From contig CAYGSJ010000003.1 in the NCBI GenBank assembly GCA_964352665.1, positions 203,245 through 267,244 of the forward strand: 64,000 nt of DNA, written 5' to 3'. The notes under the pieces were generated by a model. That model saw only the letters and a list, made by a program, of their open reading frames with translations. It ran no database searches and was not told the origin of the DNA. A program made the position numbers and the translations under genes. How positions within the stretch are numbered: the stretch's first letter is position 1; each line of letters starts with the position of its first letter. The DNA comes from UBA1672 sp964352665. Its GTDB lineage: Bacteria; Pseudomonadota; Alphaproteobacteria; Micavibrionales; Micavibrionaceae. Shown in pieces: positions 51,358-59,265 of this stretch.

Positions 51358-51879
51358 ATGACAGATTACACAATTATTATGGTTCCTGATCCTGTTTTGA
51401 AGGCAAAGGCGAAACCGGTAGACAAAGTAGATGACGCCGTGCGTAAACAAATGGATGGCATGCTTAAGGCGATGTATGACGCGCCGGGCATTGGTCTGGC
51501 CGCCAATCAGGTGGGTTTGTTGAACCGGGTACTGGTGATGGATCTTTCAAACCGTGAAGAGGGTGAGGACCATGCGCCTATCTGCATGGCTAATCCGGAA
51601 ATTATATATGAGTCCGAGGAAATGAGCATCCGTGAAGAGGGTTGCCTTTCTATTCCGAAGCAGTATGCAGAGGTAGAGCGTCCTGCCATTGTTCGTGTCA
51701 AATACTTTGATTATGACGGAAACGAAGCAGAACTTGAAGCAGACGGACTTTTATCGCATTGTGTCCAACACGAAATCGATCACCTGAATGGTGTTTTGTT
51801 CATTGACTATCTGTCCTTGCTCAAACGAAATATGATTCTGAAAAAAATAGATAAGATGAAAAAACAAAATCTGCTTTAG
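51358..51879 (+). CDS. def: Peptide deformylase
   Basis: A 173-residue metal-dependent deformylase that removes the formyl group from nascent N-termini. All three motifs are present: GIGLAANQVGLLNRVLV, EGCLSIPKQYAEVERP with the metal-ligand Cys, and HCVQHEIDHLNGVLFIDYLS with the two His ligands and Glu. Two neighbouring genes (fmt, truA) complete the def-fmt-truA order. The spacing to fmt is 8 nt. Confidence 0.97.
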   Translation: MTDYTIIMVPDPVLKAKAKPVDKVDDAVRKQMDGMLKAMYDAPGIGLAANQVGLLNRVLVMDLSNREEGEDHAPICMANPEIIYESEEMSIREEGCLSIPKQYAEVERPAIVRVKYFDYDGNEAELEADGLLSHCVQHEIDHLNGVLFIDYLSLLKRNMILKKIDKMKKQNLL

Positions 51880-51887
51880 GAGTATTC

Positions 51888-52817
51888 ATGAGCAAAAACC
51901 TGCGCATTGTTTTCATGGGAACGCCCGATTTTGCCGCTGCTGCGCTTAAGGCTCTGTGCGAAAGTCATCATGAAGTTGTTTGTGTGTATTCCCAGCCTCC
52001 CCGTCCGAAAGGGCGCGGCTTGCAGGAGCAAAAATCCGCAGTTCACGAGCTTGCAGAGCAAAACAATATCCCTGTTTTAACGCCGACCTCGTTGAAAGAC
52101 CCTAAAGCCCATAGTGAATTTGCATCCCATAACGCCGATGTCGCGATTGTGGCGGCTTATGGTTTGTTGCTTCCCAAGGAAATTCTGCGTGCTCCGGAAC
52201 ATGGGTGCCTTAATATCCATGCCTCGCTTCTGCCGCGTTGGCGCGGGGCATCTCCGATACAGCGGGCCATATGGTCAGGCGATGAAAAATCGGGCGTGAC
52301 CATCATGCAAATGGATGAGGGCCTAGACACAGGCGGTATACTTGCAACCTCTGAAATTGTTCTGGATCGCGATATAACATCGCCAAAGCTTCATAATATT
52401 CTGGCCCATATAGGCGGGAGTCTTACCCTTGATGTTCTTGATTATCTTGATGAATTCGTGGCCGAGCCTCAAGATGAAGCGTTTGCAACATATGCTCATC
52501 TTCTTAAAAAGAGTGACGGACAAGTTGACTGGACTCAATCCGCGCATGAAATAGACCGACAAATCCGTGCTCTTAACCCATGGCCGGGTGTCTGGACACA
52601 AGCCGATGGTAAACGTCTTAAGATATTAGGGGCAAAAATGAATCCAGACCGCAGCAATGATGCAGCAGGAAAAATTTTGAACCGCGATGGTCACGTTGTG
52701 TGTGGTGACGGTTCCATCATTATGCTGCAAAAAATACAGCCCGCAGGAAAATCCGTAATGGATTTTGGTTCTGCTGTGAATGGCGGGTATATAGAGGTCG
52801 GGCAGATTTTATCATGA
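51888..52817 (+). CDS. fmt: Methionyl-tRNA formyltransferase
   Basis: A 309-residue enzyme that formylates initiator Met-tRNA. The N-terminal domain begins IVFMGTPDFAAAALKALCES, and the catalytic region is CLNIHASLLPRWRGASPIQR with the conserved Asn-His and downstream ITIMQMDEGLDTG-type block (VTIMQMDEGLDTGGILAT). The C-terminal OB-like domain has IRALNPWPGVWTQADGKRLK. It overlaps truA by 4 nt. Confidence 0.97.
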   Translation: MSKNLRIVFMGTPDFAAAALKALCESHHEVVCVYSQPPRPKGRGLQEQKSAVHELAEQNNIPVLTPTSLKDPKAHSEFASHNADVAIVAAYGLLLPKEILRAPEHGCLNIHASLLPRWRGASPIQRAIWSGDEKSGVTIMQMDEGLDTGGILATSEIVLDRDITSPKLHNILAHIGGSLTLDVLDYLDEFVAEPQDEAFATYAHLLKKSDGQVDWTQSAHEIDRQIRALNPWPGVWTQADGKRLKILGAKMNPDRSNDAAGKILNRDGHVVCGDGSIIMLQKIQPAGKSVMDFGSAVNGGYIEVGQILS

Positions 52818-53590
52818 CCCGCTATAAACTCACTCTGGAATATAACGGTAAGGATTTCGTCGGATGGCAAAAACAACCAGACCATCCCTCGGTCCAACAG
52901 GCGGTTGAAGAGGCTATAAAGGAATTTTCTGGACAAGAGGTCGAACTTATTGTCGCTGGGCGCACCGATGCGGGCGTGCATGCACGGGGGCAAGTCGCGC
53001 ATGTTGATCTTGACGGATTTTCAAAGCCAATGGATGGTTACGGGATTTTAAAGGCGATCAATGCCTGCTTGCGGCCCAAGGCAATCAGTGTGATAAACGT
53101 CGACGTCGTAGATGACGGCTTTCACGCGCGTTTTGATGCAACAAACAAGCTATATATCTATCGTATCATTAATCGTCCCGGTTTCTTATCCCTCGATCAG
53201 GGCTTCGCATGGCATGTTGGAAAAAAACTGGATGTACAGGCTATGCAAAACGGTGCCAATCACCTTCTCGGTCATCACGATTTTTCGACATTCCGTGCGT
53301 CGGAGTGTCAGGCTAAAACACCCATGCGTACGCTTGATCGTCTGGATATTATTGCACGCGATTATGACGGGACCGGAGGCAAAGAACTGCTTTTTGAAAC
53401 CGAAGGAAAATCTTTCTTGCATCATCAGGTGCGCAATATGGTGGGCACACTTGTGCAAGTCGGGCTTGGAAAATGGTCGCCTGAAAAGATAAAGAAGGTT
53501 TTAAACGCAAAAGATCGTACTAAGGGTGGACCAACTGCACCAGCCCACGGCCTATACCTTATGCGCGTTGACTATGACACAGGCGAATGA
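52814..53590 (+). CDS. truA: tRNA pseudouridine(38-40) synthase TruA
   Basis: A 258-residue pseudouridine synthase. It has the N-terminal YKLTLEYNGKDFVGWQKQPD, the catalytic Asp in VAGRTDAGVHARGQVAHVD, FHARFDATNKLYIYRIINRP and the C-terminal KSFLHHQVRNMVGTLVQVGL. All are TruA motifs. It starts in the fmt stop (ATGA). Confidence 0.97.
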   Translation: MTRYKLTLEYNGKDFVGWQKQPDHPSVQQAVEEAIKEFSGQEVELIVAGRTDAGVHARGQVAHVDLDGFSKPMDGYGILKAINACLRPKAISVINVDVVDDGFHARFDATNKLYIYRIINRPGFLSLDQGFAWHVGKKLDVQAMQNGANHLLGHHDFSTFRASECQAKTPMRTLDRLDIIARDYDGTGGKELLFETEGKSFLHHQVRNMVGTLVQVGLGKWSPEKIKKVLNAKDRTKGGPTAPAHGLYLMRVDYDTGE

Positions 53591-53615
53591 TAGCAATAAA
53601 AGCAAGGAGTCCTTA

Positions 53616-54302
53616 ATGAAGACCGTTATCAAAGTATTACTTTTTGTTTATTGTTTATCGGGTCTGGCGGTGGCACAAGAAATGCCCGAGCCATTAAACG
53701 AAGTAACTTTTCAAAAGGCGGTTAACGATATGAATCGTTTGAAACCGCTCCAAAATCCGAAATTGGAAAAAGGTAAGGATGTCTTGAAGCGCAATGTTAT
53801 TGATAACACCAGTAAATCGGTAGGAAGGGTGCAGGATATCCTGATTGATCTGATGGGGACTGTTCAGGCTCTACAAATTGTTTTTGACCGCTTGCATCTG
53901 AGCGATGCCGTATATATCAACTATGAAAATATGGGGTTGTCCAGCATGGCGGATGGCTACAGAATTGGTCTGGAACAAAAACGGATTGCTGATCTTTATA
54001 CAAACCTTCCGCGTGATATGGCTTCAGAGGCGGGCGATAAACATTTGGTGAGTATAAATGCGATCACTGGCCTTGATGTAAAAACAACACGGGGCAGAAC
54101 AATCGGAAAGGTGCGGGACATCCTGTTCAATGAAAAGGCCGATTTCGTCGAAGGTGTTTATATTGATATCAGTTACAAAACAACTCGCGATACCGGGGCT
54201 GCTGTTCCGTTTTCAGCGCTTCAATATAACCTAGATGCAACCACGCCGCATGTCGTTATCGATGAAAAATTTTCGGACATCGTTCTCGGATATCTTGAAT
54301 GA
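53616..54302 (+). CDS. PRC-barrel domain periplasmic protein
   Basis: A 228-residue protein from the ATG at 53616, preceded by AAGGAG, with a signal peptide (VLLFVYCLSGLAVA). Two PRC-barrel-like units are visible: VIDNTSKSVGRVQDILIDLM (about 62-81) and VSINAITGLDVKTTRGRTIG followed by KVRDILFNEKADFVEGVYID (about 145-190). PRC barrels bind RNA or proteins in the cytoplasm (RimM) but also occur in secreted alphaproteobacterial proteins of unknown role. It is 25 nt from truA. The longer frame from 53526 lies inside truA and is rejected. Confidence 0.83.
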   Translation: MKTVIKVLLFVYCLSGLAVAQEMPEPLNEVTFQKAVNDMNRLKPLQNPKLEKGKDVLKRNVIDNTSKSVGRVQDILIDLMGTVQALQIVFDRLHLSDAVYINYENMGLSSMADGYRIGLEQKRIADLYTNLPRDMASEAGDKHLVSINAITGLDVKTTRGRTIGKVRDILFNEKADFVEGVYIDISYKTTRDTGAAVPFSALQYNLDATTPHVVIDEKFSDIVLGYLE

Positions 54303-54305
54303 CAT

Positions 54306-55442
54306 CTATTTTAAATAGATATCTAAAATACGTTCATAGACTTTTGCCAGGTTTTCCAGATCTTCCACAGTCGCGTTTTCGTCAATCTGGTGAATGGTTG
54401 CGTTAATTCCGCCAAATTCAACAACAGGACAATAATTTACGATGAATCGCGCATCGGATGTACCGCCATTCGTTGTATATTCTGCGGTTTGCCCTGTAAT
54501 TTCCTTTACGGCCTGACGCACGGTATCCGACCAGTCGCCGGGTTGGGTGATAAAGCTTTCTGCATTTGAAAATGTTTTCAATTCATACTCGAAGCCGCAG
54601 GGTTTAATGATCTCGTGTATCTTTTCAAGTAATGTTTTTCCGCTCCAGTGATCGCTGAAGCGGACATTGAATTTTGCGTTTGCTGTCTCCGGAATAACAT
54701 TTGTGGCATCATTACAAACATCAATAGTCGTTATTTCCAGATTGGTGGGAGGAAAAAATTCGGAGCCCTGGTCAAACTCGAATTCACCCAGAGTATCAAG
54801 AATTTTAACAAGTTTTGGTACCGGATTATCGGCCAAATGAGGATAGGCAACATGTCCTTGTTTTCCTCTCACTGTCAAATGTCCCGATAATGAGCCACGA
54901 CGGCCAATTTTTATTTCTTGACCCAGAATTTTCGGACTGGTCGGTTCTCCTACGATGGCAACATCAGGTACATGATTGTTTTCTTTCATCCATTCCAGAA
55001 CTTTTACCGTGCCGTAGTTTGCTTCACCCTCCTCGTCACCGGTGATAAGAAGGCTTATGGATCCTGCCGGCTTATGTGTTTCCAGATAATGGGACACTCC
55101 GGCTACAAAGGCTGCAATCGAACCCTTCATGTCGCTTACGCCGCGCCCGTAAAGCTTGCCGTTTTCAATGGTCGGGTTAAAGGGACCGAATTTCCAATTA
55201 TCCTCGGGTCCGGGGGGAACAACATCGGTGTGTCCACCATAACAAAGATGTGGGCCGTCTGTGCCGTGGCGCGCAAAAAGATTGCGCGTTGTTTCCGGTC
55301 CTTCACCAAAAGTCATGTGGTGACATTCAAAACCGATATCTTCAAGTTTTTTGCCTAAATACTCAAGACAGCCTTCATCTCTTGGCGTAATGGTCGGGAA
55401 TTTTATAAGGTCTTTTGTAAGTTCAATAACATCATATGGCAT
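54306..55442 (-). CDS. dapE: Succinyl-diaminopimelate desuccinylase
   Basis: A 378-residue dinuclear-zinc M20 hydrolase of the lysine/diaminopimelate pathway. It has LCYGGHTDVVPPGPEDNWKF with the first His/Asp pair, GRGVSDMKGSIAAFVAGVSH with Asp, LLITGDEEGEANYGTVKVLE with the catalytic Glu, and the C-terminal His in CPVVEFGGINATIHQIDENA. The family-specific TNGGTSDARFI is present. It converges with the PRC gene at a 3-nt gap. Confidence 0.96.
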   Translation of the reverse strand: MPYDVIELTKDLIKFPTITPRDEGCLEYLGKKLEDIGFECHHMTFGEGPETTRNLFARHGTDGPHLCYGGHTDVVPPGPEDNWKFGPFNPTIENGKLYGRGVSDMKGSIAAFVAGVSHYLETHKPAGSISLLITGDEEGEANYGTVKVLEWMKENNHVPDVAIVGEPTSPKILGQEIKIGRRGSLSGHLTVRGKQGHVAYPHLADNPVPKLVKILDTLGEFEFDQGSEFFPPTNLEITTIDVCNDATNVIPETANAKFNVRFSDHWSGKTLLEKIHEIIKPCGFEYELKTFSNAESFITQPGDWSDTVRQAVKEITGQTAEYTTNGGTSDARFIVNYCPVVEFGGINATIHQIDENATVEDLENLAKVYERILDIYLK

Positions 55443-55484
55443 AATAAAGGGTCTTTTTACTTTAGTGTTTTAAGTGCAGGGATT

Positions 55485-56078
55485 TTAGTGCTCTTGCTTC
55501 GGGTGATCCGTAAAATCAAGATGCCTCTTTTTTCGTTTCCTTGCAATGGCTTTTGCACGTGCTGCTTTTGCGCCTTTAACAAAGAAGTAATAAATCGGAT
55601 AACTAAATGGCATCGTTGCGAAAAGTAATATATATCCGCCAAGCAACCACGGCAGGGCAATAGACCAGAAATCTGTTTGAAGTAGGTCCCAAAAAATTGC
55701 AAGTGTCATATGGTCGGGGAGTTCACCGCCAACCTGAAGGCCCCATAAAGCAAAGAGATATTTACCAAGAGAAAACCCGCCCCACCATAAAAATGGAAAT
55801 GTCCATGGGTTCCCTACAAACGTACCGATCATTGAGGTAAAAACATTGGCACGCAAAGCCCATGCTATAATTCCAGCCTGAATAAAATGTGTACCAAGGA
55901 TAGGAGAAAAAGAAACACCAAGTCCAATAGAAAGGCCCAGAGCGATGCTATGTACTGAATCCGAAAGGCGGATAATGCGGTATTTTGTCATCATATAGGC
56001 ACGCTTCCAGCCCATTGAAGGCCAGAACAATTCTTTGGTCATCTGGGTGAGCGTTAAGGGTTTGCGCCTTTTGAACAT
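55485..56078 (-). CDS. DUF2062 membrane protein
   Basis: A 197-residue protein with the basic N-terminus common in alphaproteobacterial DUF2062 proteins (MFKRRKPLTLTQMTKELFWP, SMGWKRAYMMTKYRIIRLSD). Then comes SIALGLSIGLGVSFSPILGT, HFIQAGIIAWALRANVFTSM and GTFVGNPWTFPFLWWGGFSL, with the G-N-P-x-T motif that marks the family. There are about three or four membrane segments and a basic tail. The family function is unknown. It starts 98 bp before apt on the opposite strand. Confidence 0.88.
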   Translation of the reverse strand: MFKRRKPLTLTQMTKELFWPSMGWKRAYMMTKYRIIRLSDSVHSIALGLSIGLGVSFSPILGTHFIQAGIIAWALRANVFTSMIGTFVGNPWTFPFLWWGGFSLGKYLFALWGLQVGGELPDHMTLAIFWDLLQTDFWSIALPWLLGGYILLFATMPFSYPIYYFFVKGAKAARAKAIARKRKKRHLDFTDHPKQEH

Positions 56079-56176
56079 TGTCTATAAACTTGGCCTTCGA
56101 ACGTTATCCGCAACATCACTATACAGAGATGAAACGGTGTGTAAATTTAAACATAGAGATAAAAGGTAAAAACACT

Positions 56177-56728
56177 GTGAATTTGCTCGATGAAATAGAA
56201 ATTATACCCGACTTTCCAAAGCCGGGAATTAACTTTTATGATATACAGTCCCTTCTCAAGAAACCAAATATCTGGAAACAGATTGTGGATGATATGGCTG
56301 GCCGCGTAGAGGCCCAATCTATCGATCTTGTTCTCGGCATAGAATCACGCGGATTTTTAACCGGCCTACCTATTGCGCAAAAGCTTGGTCTTCCATTCGG
56401 CATGGTCAGAAAAAAAGGCAAACTTCCGGGGCCGGTGATCGGGCAAGAATATACACTTGAATATGGCACTGATACCGTTGAAATTCAGAAAGCCCTCATC
56501 GATGCGGGTACACGCGTGGCTATACTTGATGATTTGCTTGCCACTGGTGGCACAATGAAGGCCACAGGTGATTTAATCAAAAAAGCGGGCGGAGAGGTCG
56601 TTTTGGGTGCCTGCATTATCGAGTTGTATGAGCTGAAAGGCCGCGCAAAGCTTGATTTTCCGTTTGATGCCTTTTTTGAAGCACCTCTCGATCCGTTTGC
56701 AGATACAAAAAACGCAGTATCTTCTTGA
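56177..56728 (+). CDS. apt: Adenine phosphoribosyltransferase
   Basis: A 183-residue purine-salvage enzyme that makes AMP from adenine and PRPP. The GTG at 56177 gives MNLLDEIEIIPDFPKPGINF, which fits family N-termini. Starts at 56078 or 56129 would add a Cys/Lys-rich extension and are less likely. The PRPP motif is VAILDDLLATGGTMKATGDL, and the adenine-binding loop is near LGIESRGFLTGLPIAQKLGL. A good promoter for the next operon begins inside its stop codon. Confidence 0.93.
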   Translation: MNLLDEIEIIPDFPKPGINFYDIQSLLKKPNIWKQIVDDMAGRVEAQSIDLVLGIESRGFLTGLPIAQKLGLPFGMVRKKGKLPGPVIGQEYTLEYGTDTVEIQKALIDAGTRVAILDDLLATGGTMKATGDLIKKAGGEVVLGACIIELYELKGRAKLDFPFDAFFEAPLDPFADTKNAVSS

Positions 56729-56754
56729 CTTGCATCGTATAAAGCGTCTATAAA
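56725..56754 (+). promoter_or_regulatory. Probable sigma-70 promoter of rpmI-rplT
   Basis: TTGACT (56725-56730) and TATAAA (56749-56754) are 18 bp apart and lie about 90 bp upstream of the rpmI ATG. The -35 overlaps the apt stop codon. The resulting leader of roughly 80 nt could hold a regulatory target for L20, as in other bacteria, but I did not find a convincing structure. Confidence 0.6.
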
Positions 56755-56842
56755 CGGCGCATATTTAAAAAGCGGTCTGGCTTATATATTTACGGCATGC
56801 CTCGATCGCGACTGTAAAAACCTCATTTTTAAGGAGAGAAAA

Positions 56843-57094
56843 ATGCCGAAGATGAAAACGCACTCCAGTGCGAAAAAGCGGTTTAAAATAACCGCAAAGG
56901 GCCGCGTTAAGGCAAAATCAGCCTTTACCAGCCACATGATGATGAACAAGCCGAAATCAATGAAGCGTAAAGCGCGCGGTATGGATGTAATGTCCGAGCC
57001 GGATGAGCGTATTGTGCTTCGTAACTTGTTGCCCTATAGCCGTAAGAAAAGAAAAAGTAAGCCTTACGATAAAAGTGCAAAAGGAGCGAAATAA
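56843..57094 (+). CDS. rpmI: 50S ribosomal protein L35
   Basis: An 83-residue basic protein beginning MPKMKTHSSAKKRFKITAKG, the diagnostic L35 start. The SEPDERIVLRNLLPYS region is as expected. The C-terminus is a Lys/Ser-rich extension (KSKPYDKSAKGAK), making it longer than the common 64-67 residues. AAGGAG precedes the ATG. Its stop shares one base with rplT. Confidence 0.95.
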   Translation: MPKMKTHSSAKKRFKITAKGRVKAKSAFTSHMMMNKPKSMKRKARGMDVMSEPDERIVLRNLLPYSRKKRKSKPYDKSAKGAK

Positions 57095-57468
57095 TGGCCA
57101 GAGTTAAAGGTGGGCCACGCGCTCACGCAAGACATAAGAAAATTATTAAACAAGCCAAAGGGTATTACGGTCGTCGTAAGAATTGTTTCCGTACCGCCGT
57201 TCAGGCTGTCGAAAAAGCCGGTCAATATGCTTATCGTGACCGTCGTAATAAAAAGCGCGACTTCCGTCGTCTATGGATTCAGCGCATTAACGCGGCGGCT
57301 CGTTTGAATGGCATGACCTATTCAACATTTATGAATGGTATGAGACTAAGTGGTATCGAATTGGATCGTAAGGTTCTTTCAGATATCGCAATCCGTGAGC
57401 CGGAGCAGTTTGCAGCGATTGCAAAAGCAGCTTCAGGTGCTTTGGAAAAGGCAAAAAAAGCCGCTTAA
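57094..57468 (+). CDS. rplT: 50S ribosomal protein L20
   Basis: A 124-residue rRNA-binding protein with the signature GYYGRRKNCFRTAVQAVEKA, the basic RDRRNKKRDFRRLWIQRINA and LNGMTYSTFMNGMRLSGIEL. It binds 23S rRNA early in 50S assembly and in many bacteria represses its own operon. infC, the usual first gene of infC-rpmI-rplT, is absent here. A terminator follows 22 nt after the stop. Confidence 0.97.
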   Translation: MARVKGGPRAHARHKKIIKQAKGYYGRRKNCFRTAVQAVEKAGQYAYRDRRNKKRDFRRLWIQRINAAARLNGMTYSTFMNGMRLSGIELDRKVLSDIAIREPEQFAAIAKAASGALEKAKKAA

Positions 57469-57490
57469 TGGTTTAAAAGAGTTTATAAAA

Positions 57491-57526
57491 ACAGCCTTCC
57501 TTGTGTTATAAGGGAGGCTGTTTTTT
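57491..57526 (+). terminator. Rho-independent terminator after rplT
   Basis: ACAGCCTTCCTT (57491-57502) pairs with AAGGGAGGCTGT (57510-57521) with one G-U pair, followed by a T-run (57521-57526). It ends the rpmI-rplT unit and separates it from the HAD gene. Confidence 0.92.
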
Positions 57527-57538
57527 CATGGAGCTTCG

Positions 57539-58225
57539 ATGACAACACAAAAACTTGCCATTTTCGACTGGAACGGAACATTGCTTGCAGATACGCGCAT
57601 TGCGTGGGTTGCGTCCAATAAATGTCTGGAATTTTACGGGAAAGCTCCGATTACGTTTGAAAAACAGTTAGAGACTTTTGATTTCCCTATTATTCATTAC
57701 TACAAAAATAACGGGGTGTGCGTTGATGAGGTCTTGCGCACCAAGGAAGAATCCAACCAGATTTTTCAGGATGCTTATGAACCTATGGCTTCAAAATCCC
57801 GTACAAGGAGAGGTGCCCGCGCGCTTCTGGAATGGCTAAAGGATAATAATATAGATTGCATTATTCTCAGCAATTACCTTACCGAAAAAATAGAATTTCA
57901 TTTAAAGCGGCTTGAACTTGATCACTATTTCAGTTTTGTTTCGGCAAATAACTGCAATGGCACAAGCATTCTAAATGTAACAAACAAACTAGAGAGACTG
58001 TCCGAGTTTATGGTCAAACGCGGTTATCAACCGAAAAACGCCTTCATCATCGGCGACAGTAAAGAAGAACCCGATATAGGTCGCCATATGGGTGTTCTCT
58101 CAATTGGTATCACAGGCGGATGCATTAACGAAAGGCGTTTACGTGGCGCAAAGCCCGATCACGTTATTCATAGTTTGTCGGATGTTAAGACAGTTTTGCA
58201 GAAGAAATGGAATATGAAACCCTGA
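57539..58225 (+). CDS. HAD-superfamily hydrolase (phosphatase-like)
   Basis: A 228-residue HAD protein. Motif I is FDWNGTLLADTRIAW, in which the usual D-x-D is D-W-N, so the second Asp is Asn. Motif II Ser is in CIILSNYLTEKIEF, motif III Lys is probably in ATNKLERLSEF-type NVTNKLERL, and motif IV acidic residues are in FIIGDSKEEPDIGRHMG. The helical cap between about residues 15 and 90 is of the phosphoglycolate phosphatase type. The D-W-N variant occurs in other bacterial HADs and does not by itself mean inactivity. Substrate unknown. Confidence 0.87.
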   Translation: MTTQKLAIFDWNGTLLADTRIAWVASNKCLEFYGKAPITFEKQLETFDFPIIHYYKNNGVCVDEVLRTKEESNQIFQDAYEPMASKSRTRRGARALLEWLKDNNIDCIILSNYLTEKIEFHLKRLELDHYFSFVSANNCNGTSILNVTNKLERLSEFMVKRGYQPKNAFIIGDSKEEPDIGRHMGVLSIGITGGCINERRLRGAKPDHVIHSLSDVKTVLQKKWNMKP

Positions 58226-58228
58226 TCT

Positions 58229-58678
58229 CTAATTTGGTTCAGGCGCTGATGTCGTTTCAAGATGCTCGGCCAAACGAAAAAAACGTTCAACATGATCGGC
58301 CAACATAGCATCCGCATTTACATGCAGTTCAGGGTTGTCAGATGCATCACGTGCATTTTTTATCATGCTGTATTGTCCTGCAAAACCCGATAGTGAATCA
58401 GGATTTCTTCGGGCAAACACCAGAATTGCTTCTTCGGCGGAGCCGAAACTATCTTTTGCAAACTCGGGAACCTCAAGCGCGCCAAAGTTTTCTATCACGG
58501 CTTCTGGGTTCTGAACGCCGTAGGCGCTGAGTTGTTCTGCAAAGGTTTGGGGCTTTGTGCCTGCTTCAGTTTCTGCGGCGTTATCTGTTGTACGGCACGC
58601 TGTTATCAGCATTGTCGATGCAAAAAACACACCGGCCAACCAGCGTGTTACAGGAGATAAACCATCGTTATTCTTCAT
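58229..58678 (-). CDS. Hypothetical lipoprotein, paralogue of neighbour
   Basis: A 149-residue protein with a lipobox (VFFASTMLITACRT). The mature part is acidic: TFAEQLSAYGVQNPEAVIEN, FGSAEEAILVFARRNPDSLS and FAGQYSMIKNARDAS. It resembles the next gene upstream on the same strand in the AEQL-x-x-x-G-(I/V)-x-N start and the EEEKAIL/EEAIL...R(K/R)NP block, so the two are probably an old tandem duplication. No domain is recognised. It is 13 nt downstream of its paralogue and ends 3 nt from the HAD stop. Confidence 0.72.
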   Translation of the reverse strand: MKNNDGLSPVTRWLAGVFFASTMLITACRTTDNAAETEAGTKPQTFAEQLSAYGVQNPEAVIENFGALEVPEFAKDSFGSAEEAILVFARRNPDSLSGFAGQYSMIKNARDASDNPELHVNADAMLADHVERFFRLAEHLETTSAPEPN

Positions 58679-58691
58679 TGTGTTCTACTTT

Positions 58692-59114
58692 TTAGTCGTG
58701 TGAAAGATCAGGCGCGGGTTTTTTAGCAAGGTCCTTAAGTTCTATCTTGATTCTTGTCATTTCACGAGTTGCAGCGGCTTTAAAAGTTGTGTCAGTACTA
58801 CTATTATGAGCCTCCAGAGCTTGCTGGTATCTAATGGCTAGGGCCATGACTGCTTGAGGATTTTTGCGAGTGGCTTCAAGAAGAATGGCTTTTTCTTCCT
58901 CGAATTTCTCATGATCAGGGTTTATTGGATGCAAAGGTGCAAAATAAAAACCTACGAGCGATCCATTATTAATACCCATATCTTCCAATTGTTCGGCAAG
59001 AACAAGAGATTCAGAGCGGGGTTCGCCATATTTGGGTGTGGCGCACCCTGCTAAAGCTGTCGTTAGAAACGCGGCGGCTACTGCTTTGCTTAATCTACTA
59101 AAACCCTTGGCCAT
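58692..59114 (-). CDS. Hypothetical lipoprotein
   Basis: A 140-residue protein from the ATG at 59114, with GGGAGAG about 10 nt upstream and a lipobox (FLTTALAGCATPKYG). The mature region has SLVLAEQLEDMGINNGSLVG, EEKAILLEATRKNPQAVMAL and a C-terminal helix (TREMTRIKIELKDLA). It is related to the adjacent lipoprotein gene. The longer reading from 59177 adds a leader with no support. The role is unknown; the pair sits between rplT and pheS, which are often adjacent in other bacteria. Confidence 0.72.
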   Translation of the reverse strand: MAKGFSRLSKAVAAAFLTTALAGCATPKYGEPRSESLVLAEQLEDMGINNGSLVGFYFAPLHPINPDHEKFEEEKAILLEATRKNPQAVMALAIRYQQALEAHNSSTDTTFKAAATREMTRIKIELKDLAKKPAPDLSHD

Positions 59115-59265
59115 CTCATACTCTCCCTGAGTGTTATCAGCGGCGTGATTTTTACATAAGTTTCTTGCTTTTGTCAAATTATGCCGGTTGAAATTAAGAC
59201 GATTTCGTGGGCTTACGCTATATTTCTTCTTTATTTGTGACGTAATCTCGTGTTAAATCCCTTTC

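Noticed and set aside
54304..54320. AT-rich palindrome ATCTATTTTAAATAGAT as a terminator between the PRC gene and dapE
   Set aside because: The stem is all A/T but for two G-C pairs, has almost no loop and no T-run; it also contains the dapE stop codon.
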